Part shown: positions 1 to 13,629 of the stretch, piece after piece
Layout: each line of letters starts with the position of its first letter
Position numbering within the stretch: position 1 is the stretch's first letter
From: Saccoglossus kowalevskii
Taxonomy: Eukaryota > Hemichordata > Enteropneusta > Harrimaniidae
Direction: 5' to 3'
DNA length: 39,053 nt
Assembly: GCF_000003605.2 (NCBI RefSeq)
Contig: NW_003108611.1
Location: forward strand, 2,684 to 41,736
Position numbers and translations under genes: made by a program
The notes under the pieces: model-generated
The model's input: the letters and a program-made list of their open reading frames with translations, nothing else
Databases searched by the model: none
What the model was told of the DNA's origin: nothing

Positions 1-1862
1 CTGGATGACAACATACACTGCCTGAATGACAAAATACGGTGCATAGTGACAATATACACTGCCTGTATGACAATGCACACAGCCTGGATGACAACATACA
101 CTGCCTGAATGACAACATACACTGCTGGATGACAATATACACTGTCTGGATGACAATATACACTGCCTGGATGATAATATTCACTGCCTTGATGACAATA
201 TACACTGCCTGGACGACAACATACACTGCCTGGATGACAATATACACTACCTGGTTGACAATACACACTGCCTGGATGACAAAATACACTGCCTGGATGA
301 CACTATACACTGCCTGGATGACAACATACACTGCCTGGATGACAATATACACTACCTGGTTGACAATACTCACTAGCTGGATGACACTATACACTGCCTG
401 GATGACACTATACACTGCCTGGATGACACTATACACTGCCTGGATGACAATATACACTGTCTGGATGACAACATACACTGCCTGGAAGAGAATACACACT
501 GCCCGGATGACAATATACACTGCCTTGATGACAATATACACTACCTGGATGACAATATACACTGCCTGGATGACAACATACACTGCCTGGATGACAAAAT
601 ACAGTGCATAGTGACAATATACACTGCCTGTATGACAATATACACTGCCTGGATGACAACATACACTGCCTGGATGACAACATACATTGCCTGGATCACA
701 ATATACACTGCCCGGATGACAATATACACTGCCTTGATGACAATATACACTGCCTGGATGACAATATACACTGCCCGGATGACAATATACACTGCCTTGA
801 TGACAATATACACTGCCTGGGTGACAATATACACTGCCTGGATGACAACATACACTGCCTGAATGACAAAATACGATGCATAATGACAATATACACTGCC
901 TGTATGACAATGCACACAGCCTGGATGACAACATACACTGCCTGGATGACAACATACACTGCCTGGATGACAACATACACTGCCTGGATCACAATATAAC
1001 TGCCCGGATGACAATATACACTGCTTTGATGACAATATACACTGCCTGGATGACAATATACACTGCTTGATGACAACATACACTGTCTGGATGACAATAT
1101 ACACTGCCCGGATGACAATATACACTGCCTTGATGACAATATACACTACCTGGGTGACAATATACACTGCCTGGATGACAACATATACTGCCTGAATGAC
1201 AAAATACGGTGCATAGTGACAATATACACTGCCTGTATGACAATGCACACAGCGTGGATGACAATATACACTGCCTAGATGACAATATACACTGCCAGGA
1301 TGACAAAATACAGTGCATAGTGACAATATACACTGCCTGTACGACAACACACACTGCCTGGATGACAATATACATTGCCTGGATGACAATACACAATGTC
1401 TGGATGACAATATACACTGCCTGGATGACAATATACATTGCCTGGATGACAATACACACTGCTTGGATGACAATATACACTGCCTGGATGACAACATACA
1501 CTGCCTGGATGACAACATACACTGCCTGGATGACAACATACTCTATCTGGATGACGATATATACTGCCTTGATGACAATACTCACTGTCTGGATGACAAC
1601 ATACACTGCCTGGCTGACAATATACACTGCTTGTATGACAATATACACTGCATGGATGACAATATACACTATCTGGATGACAACATACATTGCCTGGATG
1701 ACAATATACACTGGTTGGATGACAATATACACTGCCTGGATGGCAATATACACTTCCTGGATCACAATATACACTGCCTGGATGACAACATACATTGTCT
1801 GGATGACAACATACACTGCCTGGATCACACTATACACTGCCTGGATCACAATATATACTGCC
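1..1862. repeat. 21-bp minisatellite array, ~88 copies, truncated at window start
   Basis: Head-to-tail copies of a 21-bp unit whose core reads GATGACAATATACACTGC on the plus strand. The array already runs at base 1, so its left end lies outside the window; it decays into unique sequence near 1862. Because 21 is a multiple of three, two plus frames and all three minus frames stay open over long stretches as 7-residue repeats (MTIYTAW or DDNIHCL on plus; QCILSSR, VYIVIQA or SVYCHPG on minus). Several units are variants: a landmark reading GTGCATAGTGAC or a close relative occurs near 40, 605, 877, 1210 and 1314, which points to block-wise amplification. I see no reason to treat the open frames as proteins. 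Confidence 0.97.
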
Positions 1863-3529
1863 TCGACCTCAATGAACTTTTGATTACTGCTACAATCAGC
1901 ATCGATTCATCAAACATCATACAGCCAAACCTCGAGAATCATGTCATATTTCAATCTTCAATAAACCGATATGCATGGTACATGTAACAGGGTAACTGTG
2001 ACTGGCATAGTGATCTTTGAGGGATTCACTCGCGACACAAAATCTGCAACTTCTCACAATGCCGCACACGCAATTCAATTACTTTCTTCTTTATCACTGC
2101 CAATCTATAGTAGCCTTGTGGTCAATGTTTTCTGTGAGATTCTCAGGATTAAATAAGTTTACTTTACATCTATAATACCACCACGAAGCCAAAATGTAGA
2201 CTTAGACAGGTCCAATACTCAGGCCTTGCCCTTTACCATTTTATCCTTACACAAATTATAAATTGGGGTCATCAGGCCCTGAATTCCCTGTGCGAGCTCT
2301 TTAGGTATGTATACATTACCTTGGTAAGTTTCTTTCTTGATTTCCCTGCATCGGTTTCCTGCATGTTATTCAGTTCTCTGGATGAACTCCCTGGGTTTCT
2401 TTTGCATAATTTCTCTGTATGAGGGCCCGGTGAGTAGATGTTAAGATTGACTCAATGTTTTGTGACTTTGTCAATCAAAGTCAGACCTGGTACCCATGTT
2501 GAAGTATAGCTTTACAAAAAAAGCCCCTAAACACATACTTATTTTTGTGAAATTATACCTCTTTTCATAGATACCCTATATACATACTAAAACCATACTG
2601 TTTCCAAGTTGAGATAACATGAATTCATGGGATTCCTTTTTTTACACTTTATTACTATATTCTAAGTTACATCCGGCTTGAAGTTCCATTTATAAGTAAG
2701 CTATCATACAATAGAACTAGATAAAAAGTGAAAAAAAGATCAAATTACAACATTTATGCTACATCAAATCATGGAGGTAGCTCCATGATCAAATGTAATC
2801 AATCTATCTTACCGTCTTGAGCGTCGACAGCCAGTGTTATTTCAGTGATCTGGATTTGCAGCACTTATGCGCCTACCATTTTCTGACATGACCTGATTAC
2901 GTCTTCTTCTTGCAATCTTTTGCTATTTTGTGTGCCTCTCTAGAAAATCAGCTAACCTGTCTTTATTACATTCAGTACTTAATGTTAGTCATTTAACTCT
3001 TGGTTGAAGGATATGGTTACATCAACTATGACTGCATATCTGGTAAATTCTCTCAATTTTTGTGGCCTTATATGTATAGTTACAGTCGGAAACAATCGTA
3101 GATATAACGCAAACTTGCTGATTTCCTGCGATTTTGTCACGATTTTTTATTTTCTTTCGTGTTTCGTTTGTTTATTGCGGGGAAAATATTCCTTTTTTGT
3201 AGACGCGCTGTATCATTCTCTCTCTATATTTATATATTTTAATATATTCGACCCTAAACACGGTGAACGCGTCAAATTACACCCCTTTTACAGCTAGCGT
3301 ACCATGTTTTATCCAGAGACCCCCCCCCTCGGTGTAAATTCACTCACTCGTGACGTTGCTATCTCTGGCTTGGGAGATCACTGACTAAATCTGATGTGGT
3401 GACGGATGGTACCAGTTTGAATGACCAATTATCCGACTAAATCAGGCTTGGGTGACTGATATATTAGGGGCACATTATGTTGGTTGTGCAGTTAATAGTG
3501 TGTAGAATTGTATAGAAGAGATTCGGGTC
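1863..3529. other. No gene seen; unique AT-rich sequence
   Basis: The longest open frames are under 100 codons and look random. There is a short C-run near 3321 and a few loosely repeated words around 3360-3470 (GACTAAATC twice). No splice-site pair, promoter or RNA gene is supported. Confidence 0.6.
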
Positions 3530-3790
3530 GATATCTATTAGATAACGGAGGCGAGATAACAGAGGCTTGAGGAAGTAACGAGGTTTATTACACTCACATA
3601 AAACAGCATCTACCAAGTACAAGGACAATTTCTCAATTTATAGGGGAATGGAGCATTCTTTAATTTGGGCATATATTACATGTTTGTGATAGGTCAATAA
3701 GGAAGGGATCTGATTGGCTAAAATATATGCGTTGTGATAGGCTGAATCTTTCGTATGCAGAATCCAAAAGTTACATTAAGCTCGAGTGCT
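3530..3790 (+). repeat. Possible diverged repeat end, left member of a pair
   Basis: This segment shares its order of short motifs with 5290-5550: a GTTTATTA-like word, then spaced TGATAGG/TGATTGGC words, then CAGAATCC. Such paired direct segments can be the ends of a decayed LTR element, but I see no polyprotein remnant between them and cannot align the pair exactly by eye. Confidence 0.25.
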
Positions 3791-5289
3791 TATAATGATT
3801 CCCGATAAATAGTTAGACTAAACTAAACTTGCCGCAAGTAAGTCTTTCTTCGGTGGACAATGATCTGACTTGTGATGCTATGACTAAACCCGACTTGAGT
3901 GGCCAGTAAATTTAACAAACCTTGGTCACTGATGCTTCAAGTAAACCCAAATTAATACGAGTTTTATGTTCACCCGAGTGATATTTATTTGCGACAAGAG
4001 TGAGAAAAATTAATGTCGCTCTCGTTACTAAAATAACTATAGATGTTAAACTGTTAGATGATGAATTTGTATTTGTCATGATTGATTGTCTGATGTTTGC
4101 TTAGTTTGAATACAGCGATATAACAGACATATGCACATATTAAAACGATACATTACTCAAGTGTCATATAACCCTGATAGATGAGGTGTACAATTAGACA
4201 AAATCACATTTTGATATCTAGACAAAGTCTATAAATACTGAGATTGAGCTAATTCACTATTACAATCTCTATCATCATACTTCTATATTAGGTATAATAG
4301 ATAGAAACATTGTATTTGTCATAGGGGATTTTTCGTCTTGTCTCTATCACGTCTGCTTGAGGTACGGGATCGGGAAAGTCACAGTCAATTAGACGCACAC
4401 TACGAAATACGTTTCAATAGCTAGTCTTTAGCCACATCGAGAACGCCTCAAGGCAAACTGCCTCGTCCAAGCCCAGGGCTGACCAAGACTTACTCGCTTC
4501 TCTGTGACCAAGGACTTTGACCGTTTACTACGTATCAAAACTTGACCAATTAAAAAGAATTTTAAAGACTCTAAGGCGTAACCTTCACACATTCAATTTG
4601 CTCATAGCCAATCACACTAAATACTACCCACGTCATATCTAGTGATTAATCGTTCGCTATATTAATAAACTACAAATACCAAACGTCAGAAATAGTAGTC
4701 CGGATGGCGACGGTTATATCGTAATTGGTAATCAAGTCAAGTTCAGTCCAGGACCTCGCATGAGCCTAAATGATGACAGATATAACACAGCCATTCACTA
4801 GTAACTAGCTAAATAAGTCGTTCAACAGATACGCGAAAACTAATTAGTCATTTCGTGATGTTTAATTCTATCGGTCGATTGAATAGATTTCTGTGCTGAG
4901 CTGCAAATAGTTATTGTTCAGAAAGTAATTTTTTTAGTTTTGCACAATATATTTACGATGTATTTTACAGAAATTTGTAATGCATAACGAAACGTTCGTT
5001 GCTAAATATATATGGCTAATCCAGATCGTATGGTTTTCTATATCTGGCTCGGCCTCCTTTATGGATTTGTTATATTTTTTTTAAACGTTGAAATTATGCG
5101 AAACAAGATCACTATCAAATGAAACAATACAATTACAGAGTAGTGTACCACGGGCAATTATACTATAACCCTTACAAACCAAGAACAGCAAGAAGTAGGT
5201 GTCGTCTGACTGGCTGTGCCAGTCTTACTATTTCTGTTCAATTTTAGTGACTGATGTTGAATGCTGCAGCGTACAGGTTCGGCAACAGA
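3791..5289. other. No gene seen between the two repeat-like segments
   Basis: Mixed AT-rich sequence without long open frames. No reverse transcriptase, integrase or protease motif is recognisable in any frame. Confidence 0.5.
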
Positions 5290-5550
5290 CGACTAAGCAA
5301 AGACACAACCAATTACGTAGAACAGAGCAGCAACGTTTATTGATGACGGGAACAAAGACTACTGAAAAACATACATTTGCTTTGTCTTTAGATAGACTTA
5401 TATTTGAACTTCGGTAAAAGGTGCGAAAATTAATCCCATGTGGGATTGGTCAGTAACTATCAGTAGCCTTGGACATGATTGGTCCGAATTAACTAATTGT
5501 GATTGGCTAAAGAAATCACTATCAGAATCCGTATGTGAAGTCTAGCTCTA
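5290..5550 (+). repeat. Possible diverged repeat end, right member of a pair
   Basis: This resembles 3530-3790 in motif order: GTTTATTGATG, then GATTGGT twice and GATTGGCT, then CAGAATCC. The spacing between the TGATTGG-type words is about 30-40 bp, as in the left segment. Identity is modest, so the relation is tentative. Confidence 0.25.
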
Positions 5551-8500
5551 GCATACACATTTTAGGATTTATGTTTCCGATAAATGCTAGTGAGGTTTTA
5601 GACTCATTTAAGTTTCGTCTTAATATTGTAAAATACAATCCATGCAAAATATCGTTCAAATATTCGAGTTCCCTCAATTTAGGCATACTAAAATTGGGTT
5701 TACATATTCGATTTGTTGGGATTTACAAACAATATTGATATTTTTAGTGTTTTTGTTTTATATTATTACAAGACCATAGTTGTCAGTTACAGTGTCTACT
5801 GCTGTATGTAATGGCTGCACGACTAAACAGAGGATTTACAGGACGTTAACATAACACGGTTTGCAAGACTTAAAAACATTAATTCCGTCAAAATCGCTGA
5901 CATCATCTACAACCTCGTTTAAATCGTCATCAAGGGCATACTTTTCAAAACCTTCATCACCTAAATGGACACTGTCGCCATTTGTGTTAATTGAGAATTA
6001 CATAGCACACGATACAACGAAACTCACTTCCTCACTGTCCCTATTCAGGTTTATCGCAATCAGTAAACATCAATAATAAGCTTGGCCATGGAATATCAAT
6101 GAAGCCATATTACAACCGCCGACATTCCTTGCCGAATAATGCATGCGGCGAAGAGAGAATATAAATGATTTAAAAGCAGGAGAAATAATTTGAAATTGCG
6201 GAAATGAAGTCCGAAAAACAACATTTACGCAATTACAGAATGCTTTTCCGCTATTCAAGGCCAATTATCCAGTATTTTTTTTTAATTATTTCTACTTCCC
6301 ACACAATGTTTTATTTTGGGAAAAAGCCGCTGTTTCGGACAGCATTGTTAAAGTGAAACGAGTTTGAGGAAATATATTCAGCGAAATACGAAAGCTGACT
6401 GTTGCTCCAAACATTTCAGGAATAAACGTTCTCTGCGGTTTTATGTGAAAACAAGATGTTTGCGCGACAAAATATTGTATCACTCCGCCACAATTATAGT
6501 GCTAGCATATTCCGATTATTGAAGTGAACGGTCTTACTAATCATGGAATGGATAAGAAGGGGGATTAATTTAGGGAAAACATCCTGGGAACGACTGAAAT
6601 GAGTGTTAGGGGATTGAAATAATAAAACAAGTGAATTCATACACTTATTTGTTCTGTTAATGTTTTAATACATAGTTGACATTCTCTCATTAAGCCTACT
6701 AATACGCTTTACCATGTGCATATCCTTTCTCATTGTAATATATGCATACTGTGCTGACAATATAGCAACATACAATTTATAATTATATGACTGTATTCTG
6801 TATTCAAAAGCTCCGTCACACAATCCGTTAACGAAACTAAGTTTTTTTGTATACAAACACAGAAACAATACAGTACAAGTTTGGTTACAGAGATTGTCAC
6901 TTAAGTTATAGTTTGTGTAGAAATAAGAAAAGATAACTGCGCATAGTTGTAACTCAAAACAAGATTTGTACATAATTTCATATTCAAAATAAATTGCATA
7001 TCTTATGGTCAAACTATTTGCTTTTGTTTGTATAACCATGCTTACAATGAAGTTGCAATACAGCAATATTCAGCCTCAGGCTACAGGGTGTTTAACCATG
7101 TTATTGTGGATGCGTCAATAGTCGCCGGAGAATACATTCATAAACAAATTTGTAACAATCTGAATGAATGGTTTTGAATTGGTTACTTTAAGTTGTTAGG
7201 TGTTAAAAACATTCCTTTACTCAGTATTTAGACAATTATGTTTACGTTATCCCGAAATAATTTTTTATTTGTTACTTTGGATGGTGACGTGCTTGCCATC
7301 AATATGGCCATTGAATCTTAAATGGTTTGCTTATAATCGCTGTAATGCGTATTGATGACGTAACATGGCCACACAATCACACCCAAGGTTCGAGAAAATG
7401 TTGTTCATATTCACATTGTTGCATACCTGTAGTTATAGTAGATTCTGTGGACTTCAAAACTTCCGATATCACCTGTGTGTATGCTATGTGTTAATCTTTC
7501 AAATATATGACCATTATTTATAATGTATTGTCTATTTTGTCTAATGTTATCCATTAGTTTATGTTTTTGTATATGGTTAAATTGTTTTAGAATACAATGG
7601 GGCATCATTCGTAGATTAACAAATATCCCCCACAAGGGTTGTAACTATCACGCATGCTCTCATATGGCTTTTATCAATTTCCTCGAATTCCCACCTTGTT
7701 GCATTTCGATTATAAGCGGATACATTATTGAACAAATTGATTTTCTAGCTACAGACTTGATAGGCGTTTCAGTTTTTCTACTCTGTATTCGATTGTTTAT
7801 TACGTAACACGCGCATACATACATTTAATAACATGCAACATTGAATAAAATATCTACTTCATTATCCCAATCATTGATTCTAGATACGTTCCCATTGGTT
7901 AATTTGTATAAAGCCCTCCTCTGGGGGACTTGTAGTATGACACAAAAATCGTCATCTAACACTTGAGAATACTGGATAAGTTTTCAGTTACAGCAATACA
8001 TTTAATTATCTTTTAATTGTATACATTTGAATTGAACCTTAGACGGACTAACAGTAGCGAAATTACTACAAAGCTGTTTTATCTCAAAATCGATTCTGTC
8101 GAACTGTGGCGGGTGATTGGAATTCTTGAATTATACTCTGAGACTCGCATTGTAGTTCGTCATGCTTGGATAAATTGTATGGTTCATTAGGTTTTTCGCT
8201 TTTGGATAATGCGGCAAATTACGTGCAAGTGAATACTTACTCGATTGAATCAAACGAAACGCAGTAGTACTCACCAGTCGATAGTAAAATAACCGATACC
8301 TATGATAAATGTGCATATAGAACGTCTCATGTTGGTCAGAAATCATTCATGTAGATGTTTATGCATATACAAACAATGCGCGATGACGTATTCTTCATGA
8401 TGTACCTAATTCACTTTCATTGAAGTCACTTAATTAACCCGACGAACTCCAATTTCTATAATGATAAATTGTATCATAAGATGCATTTTGATATTACGAT

Positions 8501-10655
8501 GATATTTTCAGTGAATGTTTAATTGTCCGTTTCTTTAAAGTTTAGAATGGTGCATAAAAAACGCACTAATTACCTGTATGGTCATTACATTTATCATATT
8601 GTATTTATTTATCATTTAATTCTGTTGAATATAATATATTTTCATTATTTTGGAAGTTTTGATATGAATAAATTTTCCCTACTGATGGCATATTTGGTCC
8701 CTGTCGTGATGCATACATCACTTGAAATGTCCAATCTATTTACTTTTACCTCCACTACCTTACCATTGACATTTAATCCGTTCTTATATCATATGCTAAA
8801 CTCTACGCACTTTAACATATAGCTGAATAACTGTATATTCAAGGCTTAAATAATAACAAGCGAGTTCATTATCATTTAAATGTCTCTTAGTAACCAGTTA
8901 TTAAATATTAGATTTTGATAATTATCGTAGTTATTCGTCTCAAGGCATTGACTATATGACTGATAATAGGCGCATCGAGGCGACACTCACACACACAATT
9001 CAAATCTTGCCCTACGTCATGTATTGCACTGTATGTTTATTTACAAGAGTGTATCGTGCGGAGCCATTCAGTTTGCATTTGAATTGCGAATGGTGTATTT
9101 ATAGCTGTTGTATATTTGATTCTAACATCACGTGCAGCGATGTCGTATCTTCCTCCTGGGATTGTACCCGAACTTGAGCGTAAATATTCACGAAGGTTTC
9201 TTTTCTTGAATTTGGCCGGAACAAAAATACAACATTCAGTATCATTGACCTAAGGTTCCCTTGATGTGCATAAACGTGTTCATGATTACCGTTGGAATAC
9301 ATTTTGTGTTCTGTGTGTTGTTTTATCGATTTAATGCTAATGTTACATAACTGTATGTTGATGACGGATTTGAAACTCGAATTTTTACTGTGTAATATAA
9401 TCAAGCTAAGGTTACAGCATGCATGCACAGCGAATTGACAAACACTTGACTGCACATATAGAACGCAAAGACGAAACTGTCTGCATCCCACGTCTGTGCA
9501 GGTAGTACATGAGTACAAGTAACATCTTATATTACTCCCTGTGAACGTAACCATACGACGAGTGATTACCTATCTCTCTTTCTTCGATAATAATGATGAC
9601 AATGTGTGTCTAGTTAAACTGAGCCATATAGAAAGGTATAAGTATAATTCAGCAAACACAAAAAAACATTGCGAAACCAACAAAAATTAGGTCCGCTTTT
9701 TAGTACAATTTTAAACAATTTGAGTACAATACCAGAGTGTGTCATACCAAAGCTTTACATAAAATACTCATCATGACAATTGCACTTAACAATGGAAATC
9801 TGCAGAATCTATAATTTGAGATTTAAATATATTATCAAAAATTCATAGATAGTGTTTTAAAGTAAGAGTAATAATTGGAGATACTTTAATTAATTTATAG
9901 TGTTTATAAATTTCAATTTTCGAGTATCACACATAATGCAGAAAATTAAGGAAACTTGTTTGTAATGATATCGTACTTTTGTTATTCTATCGAAGCAATG
10001 TTAATACAATCAAGTTATATGAACTTGTCGATCAACTTCCCCTAAGCCAGTAGATATTTTCCATGTATTGCAGTCTATTCTTATAAGGATTACGTGGCAT
10101 CAGGCATTTGGAAATTTAATACAATTTTATTTTTTTAGTTCAAACATTGACCCAATGACGTAAAAAATATATCACTAAATTTTCCAAAATTGTATGGAAA
10201 ACTGCTAAATTACACAAACGCAAATGCTCCAAAATAATTTGCAGAAGACAATGTAAATTAATTGACAAAATTTAGTTCTCAACCAATCACGCTTCATCTA
10301 CCAGTTTTACGTCACATAATAATATCACTTTATTATTTATCTGTTTACCAAGTTCCCAAATAGGGATATGGTTTCAATAAAGATCATTAATATTTACTAA
10401 TATGTGCTCACGTTGAGTGGTCTGTATTCGTTTATATGCTATTGGTCGAATGATTTGTTATGAAAAACACGGAAAGCTTTACCGCCAGCCTTGCTTTTCA
10501 CAGATTTAAGGAGATAAAAGAGGGATCTCGTTGCTAGTGAAATTGGGTAATTTTCCGGTTCAATATTTAAAACAAATCATATCATGTAAGCCAAGTGTTG
10601 AAAAATTCGTGTGTCATGAATATGTTGAATATGTTGACCAAAGACAAATTGGATT
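5551..10655. other. No gene seen; long AT-rich intergenic or intronic stretch
   Basis: Open frames here reach 151 codons (minus strand, 9099-9554) but show no recognisable domain, no sustained codon bias and no supporting splice sites. One promoter-like spot exists near 7892-7913: a CCAAT box in reverse (ATTGG, 7894-7898) followed by TATAAAG at 7907-7913, with no credible coding sequence downstream. Confidence 0.5.
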
Positions 10656-11440
10656 ATGACATCAATGATGATTAAGAGACAGAAATTAGAATTAGTTGTA
10701 GGTGATAATGGCGACAAGAAATTAAGAAAGTGTAGCAAAAATATTTACTATCAGTGGTTCTATACATTTGATAAAATGTATTATGAGAGATATATAGAGA
10801 TATGCCACAGTCTGATGCAATCCGCATTACATCATACATGCCCAGAAAGTGATGTATTCACAAAGGTTGATATACTTTCTGGCATGCACTGAACAATGTG
10901 CTCAACATGGTATAGGGAATGAATTACTGTAGAAAACTAGGAGGAGATGAGAAATATAAATATTTTGTATTGCAGAGTAAGCGTACTATTTATTCTGAAA
11001 TTTATGTTTGATTATAGTTCAGAAATGTCCCAATCCGAATCATGCGATATGTTTATCTGCATTGTGGTTATGAATTCATTGCAGAAAACAAAAGTTATTG
11101 TAATGGTCGGAGTAATCATTGTCTTATAAAATAAATAATAAAAACTGGTCGACCAACTTGATGCCAAAGTTGAAATTATTGAAGAAAATCATCCAAACAA
11201 CTAGAAAGGGTGATTTCAATACACTTGATAAGAAATTTAAAGCTTTTAGCATTTCAAATTGAACACACTAAACAGAGATTTGGGGCAGAGATTATGTTGA
11301 ATCACATTTCACAAGCAATAAAAAATGCACACTATGTTCACTATATCGCCATGTTGTTTATAAAACCAAACCAGGTATTACTCGTCACATGACAACTGAC
11401 CATTATAAGTTCAGTAAAAAAAATATGAAGACAAATTGGT
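10656..11440 (+). pseudogene. Broken coding-like region with a C-terminal degenerate zinc-finger motif
   Basis: A 78-codon frame opens with ATG at 10656 and looks protein-like, with aromatic- and Cys-rich stretches such as YYQWFYTFDKMYYERY. It stops at 10890, but the next frame carries on with EQCAQHGIGNELL before a stop at 10930. Further coding-like pieces follow in changing frames (VDQLDAKVEIIEENHPNN; RKGDFNTLDKKFKAF). The last piece, about 11290-11439, contains CTLC at 11326-11337, then 16 residues, then HMTTDH, a C-x2-C-x16-H-x4-H pattern resembling a C2H2 zinc finger with an overlong loop (the usual spacing is 12). Several stops and frameshifts lie between the pieces, so I read it as a decayed gene or transposon-derived frame. 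The parent family is not recognised. Confidence 0.4.
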
Positions 11441-11880
11441 GAATAAAAAGGAAAAACACATTCACATGAACCGTTGAAAATAAAAACTGCAAACCTGATT
11501 AATGGGGTCAGTAATTGTAGCTACGTCGTAGGTTTAACACTTGTTACACTATTCTGCGAACGAATATATTAATTTAATACAACATTTACCGTATTTGTTC
11601 TATTAGTATCATATGGAAATAACAGCGGCATGCAGATAGTTTATGCATGCTTCTGTTGGAAATTCCCTTCCAATAGAGCACATAAGGTATCAACACCATG
11701 TTTTCAGTATAATTCACTTCAAACAACATTTACCGCTCAATGCAAAATTACAATACAATTATGACACTGGAGAACGAAAACAATTAAATTTAATTTGTTA
11801 ACATTTACAAAAACAGACGTTTTTTGGAAAACTTGTTAATTAATATATATAACAAAAAACATTATTATTGTATTATTTTT
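11441..11880. other. No gene seen
   Basis: AT-rich sequence with no supported feature. Confidence 0.5.
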
Positions 11881-12330
11881 CTTTGTACTTTTTTATGATG
11901 ACAGTTATAATGATAAAATGAATGAAGGACGTAACGCTGGAGAAGGGACAGCATGTTGACGAAGAGGTGATATGGGAAGAGATCAGGTGAGAAGAAGAGG
12001 AATAAAGATAGTAGATGACTGAGTTTGTGTAAATGATAAAGTGACAATGGAGATGAGAACATGTAGGACGATGATGAGGTGAGAATAAATCTAACAAAGA
12101 AAAGCTGAAAGAAAAAAAACACTAGGAGGGGTGAAGGAGAATTGTGGAAGGGTGATGAATGACGAGAGGGACAAATGCAGGTTGAAAATAATCAGATGAA
12201 ATGGTCAACATAATCATATGCTTGTGCAAAAGGACAGAAAAAGACATGAAAAAAGAATATAGGTCTGAAGAAAAAAGCATGAAGAAAATGAAGACAAAGT
12301 CATGAACATGAAAAAATAGAAAAAGAAATT
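11881..12330. other. Purine-rich asymmetric tract
   Basis: Over about 450 bp the plus strand is dominated by A and G, with recurring GATGA, GAAGA, GGTGA and GACAAAG words. No exact period is visible. The minus strand gives long, low-complexity Ser/Leu/His/Phe-rich frames (11865-12122 and 11873-12097), which I treat as products of the composition. Confidence 0.6.
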
Positions 12331-13629
12331 AAACGACAATAATGGGTATGGGTAAGTTGGGATGAATCTTGGTTATCTGAAAGAAAATACAAATGCACAA
12401 GATTACTAATCTGAATACTAACTATAGATAAATACTCATAATAGTAACACATTATTATGAATATTCCAGATTGTGAAATTTCTAATGACACTATTTTCTA
12501 TTAATTCTTGACTGGAGCAATGAGACATGTGGACGGATGTGACACATTTTCTCATTTGTTATATAATAAATTATTATTTACACTTGGTAAACTATTATTA
12601 TCTAAAACAGACACACAATATATTCATGATATCCCTATACCTATATCTACTCAATAATGTATGAATGGCATGACCACTAGTAACAATTTACATTATGACA
12701 CTAAATTCATTACTTCTATGAAGAACATAACAAGTTTTTAACGACTAATTGAAGAAATCTAACGTTATTTTTAAAACATAACATTGTCTGTCGCCATGTT
12801 GAAAACACAGAAGAATCACTTTCGCATTTATCCTAACTTATCCTAACAGGGAGAGCTGATTCGTGTGCCAATACAGCAACAGCAGTGTTGTTTGTCAATT
12901 GCATCGCAATTCTATCAGCACGATAATCAATACAGCGAAACGAAAAATGTTTACTTCAGTGTTAAAATGCTGTTGGAGTAAAAATTTGTGGAAACATTTT
13001 TTAGTTTCGCCCACAATGCGAAAAAGCTTGAAATCCATGCACCAAGAAAACAAAAGAAATTGTGGCCTTGTTTTGTGCGAAAATTAAATCGCCCTATCGA
13101 CGCTACCTCCTACATGAAAATAAATGAAAAATCAATTTATTTAAGGGTGAAAAAGTTTACTTATCAGTTACAAGTGTATGTTTTGTTTCATTCCGCTTGC
13201 ATGCTGGAAGCGTCTACGTCTTGTCTGTTTTTGTAGTTTGCTAGTTGATCGCACTTGAGGTAAGTAAACAGAGAGCCAGGACAGGAAGTCGCACACCGGC
13301 TGCTCCGTAACTAGTGCTAGCAATCATTTGCATATAGCATCAACAGTGACTTGTCAATCAAAGAGCAACGCAAACAAACTTTCGGAACTTTTAATCACAT
13401 ACGCGTGCCTCGGTTCCCTATATTTTAAAATTGATTTTTGAGTATGTTCCAACAATGACAATGCTCCGAAATTTTAACACTATCTAGCCAAGAATGTCTG
13501 GGTAAGAAAGAGCAAAACAAAATTCACGAAAATTGCCCACGAACCTGCATCTCTACCTTAAATAGTACAAAAACGCTTTGAACTATGGGATATTACACTT
13601 GCTGTGTCAAGAATGTTGCGGAGAAGGGT
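12331..13629 (+). other. No clear gene; possible non-coding exon ending at 13259
   Basis: A perfect donor-like GTAAGT lies at 13260-13265, preceded by CACTTGAG. The sequence to its left contains stops in all frames close to the donor, so if an exon ends here it would be untranslated. No matching promoter could be fixed. The rest of the stretch shows nothing. Confidence 0.2.

Noticed and set aside
1-1862. Long open frames (up to 332 codons) as repetitive proteins
   Set aside because: They exist on both strands and in several frames at once because the 21-bp unit lacks stops; no start context, signal peptide or flanking exon supports them.
9099-9554. 151-codon minus-strand frame
   Set aside because: No domain, no biased composition and no splice or promoter support; length is compatible with chance in this much sequence.
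11865-12122. Minus-strand frame rich in Ser, Leu, Phe and His
   Set aside because: Explained by the purine-rich plus strand; two frames look equally open.
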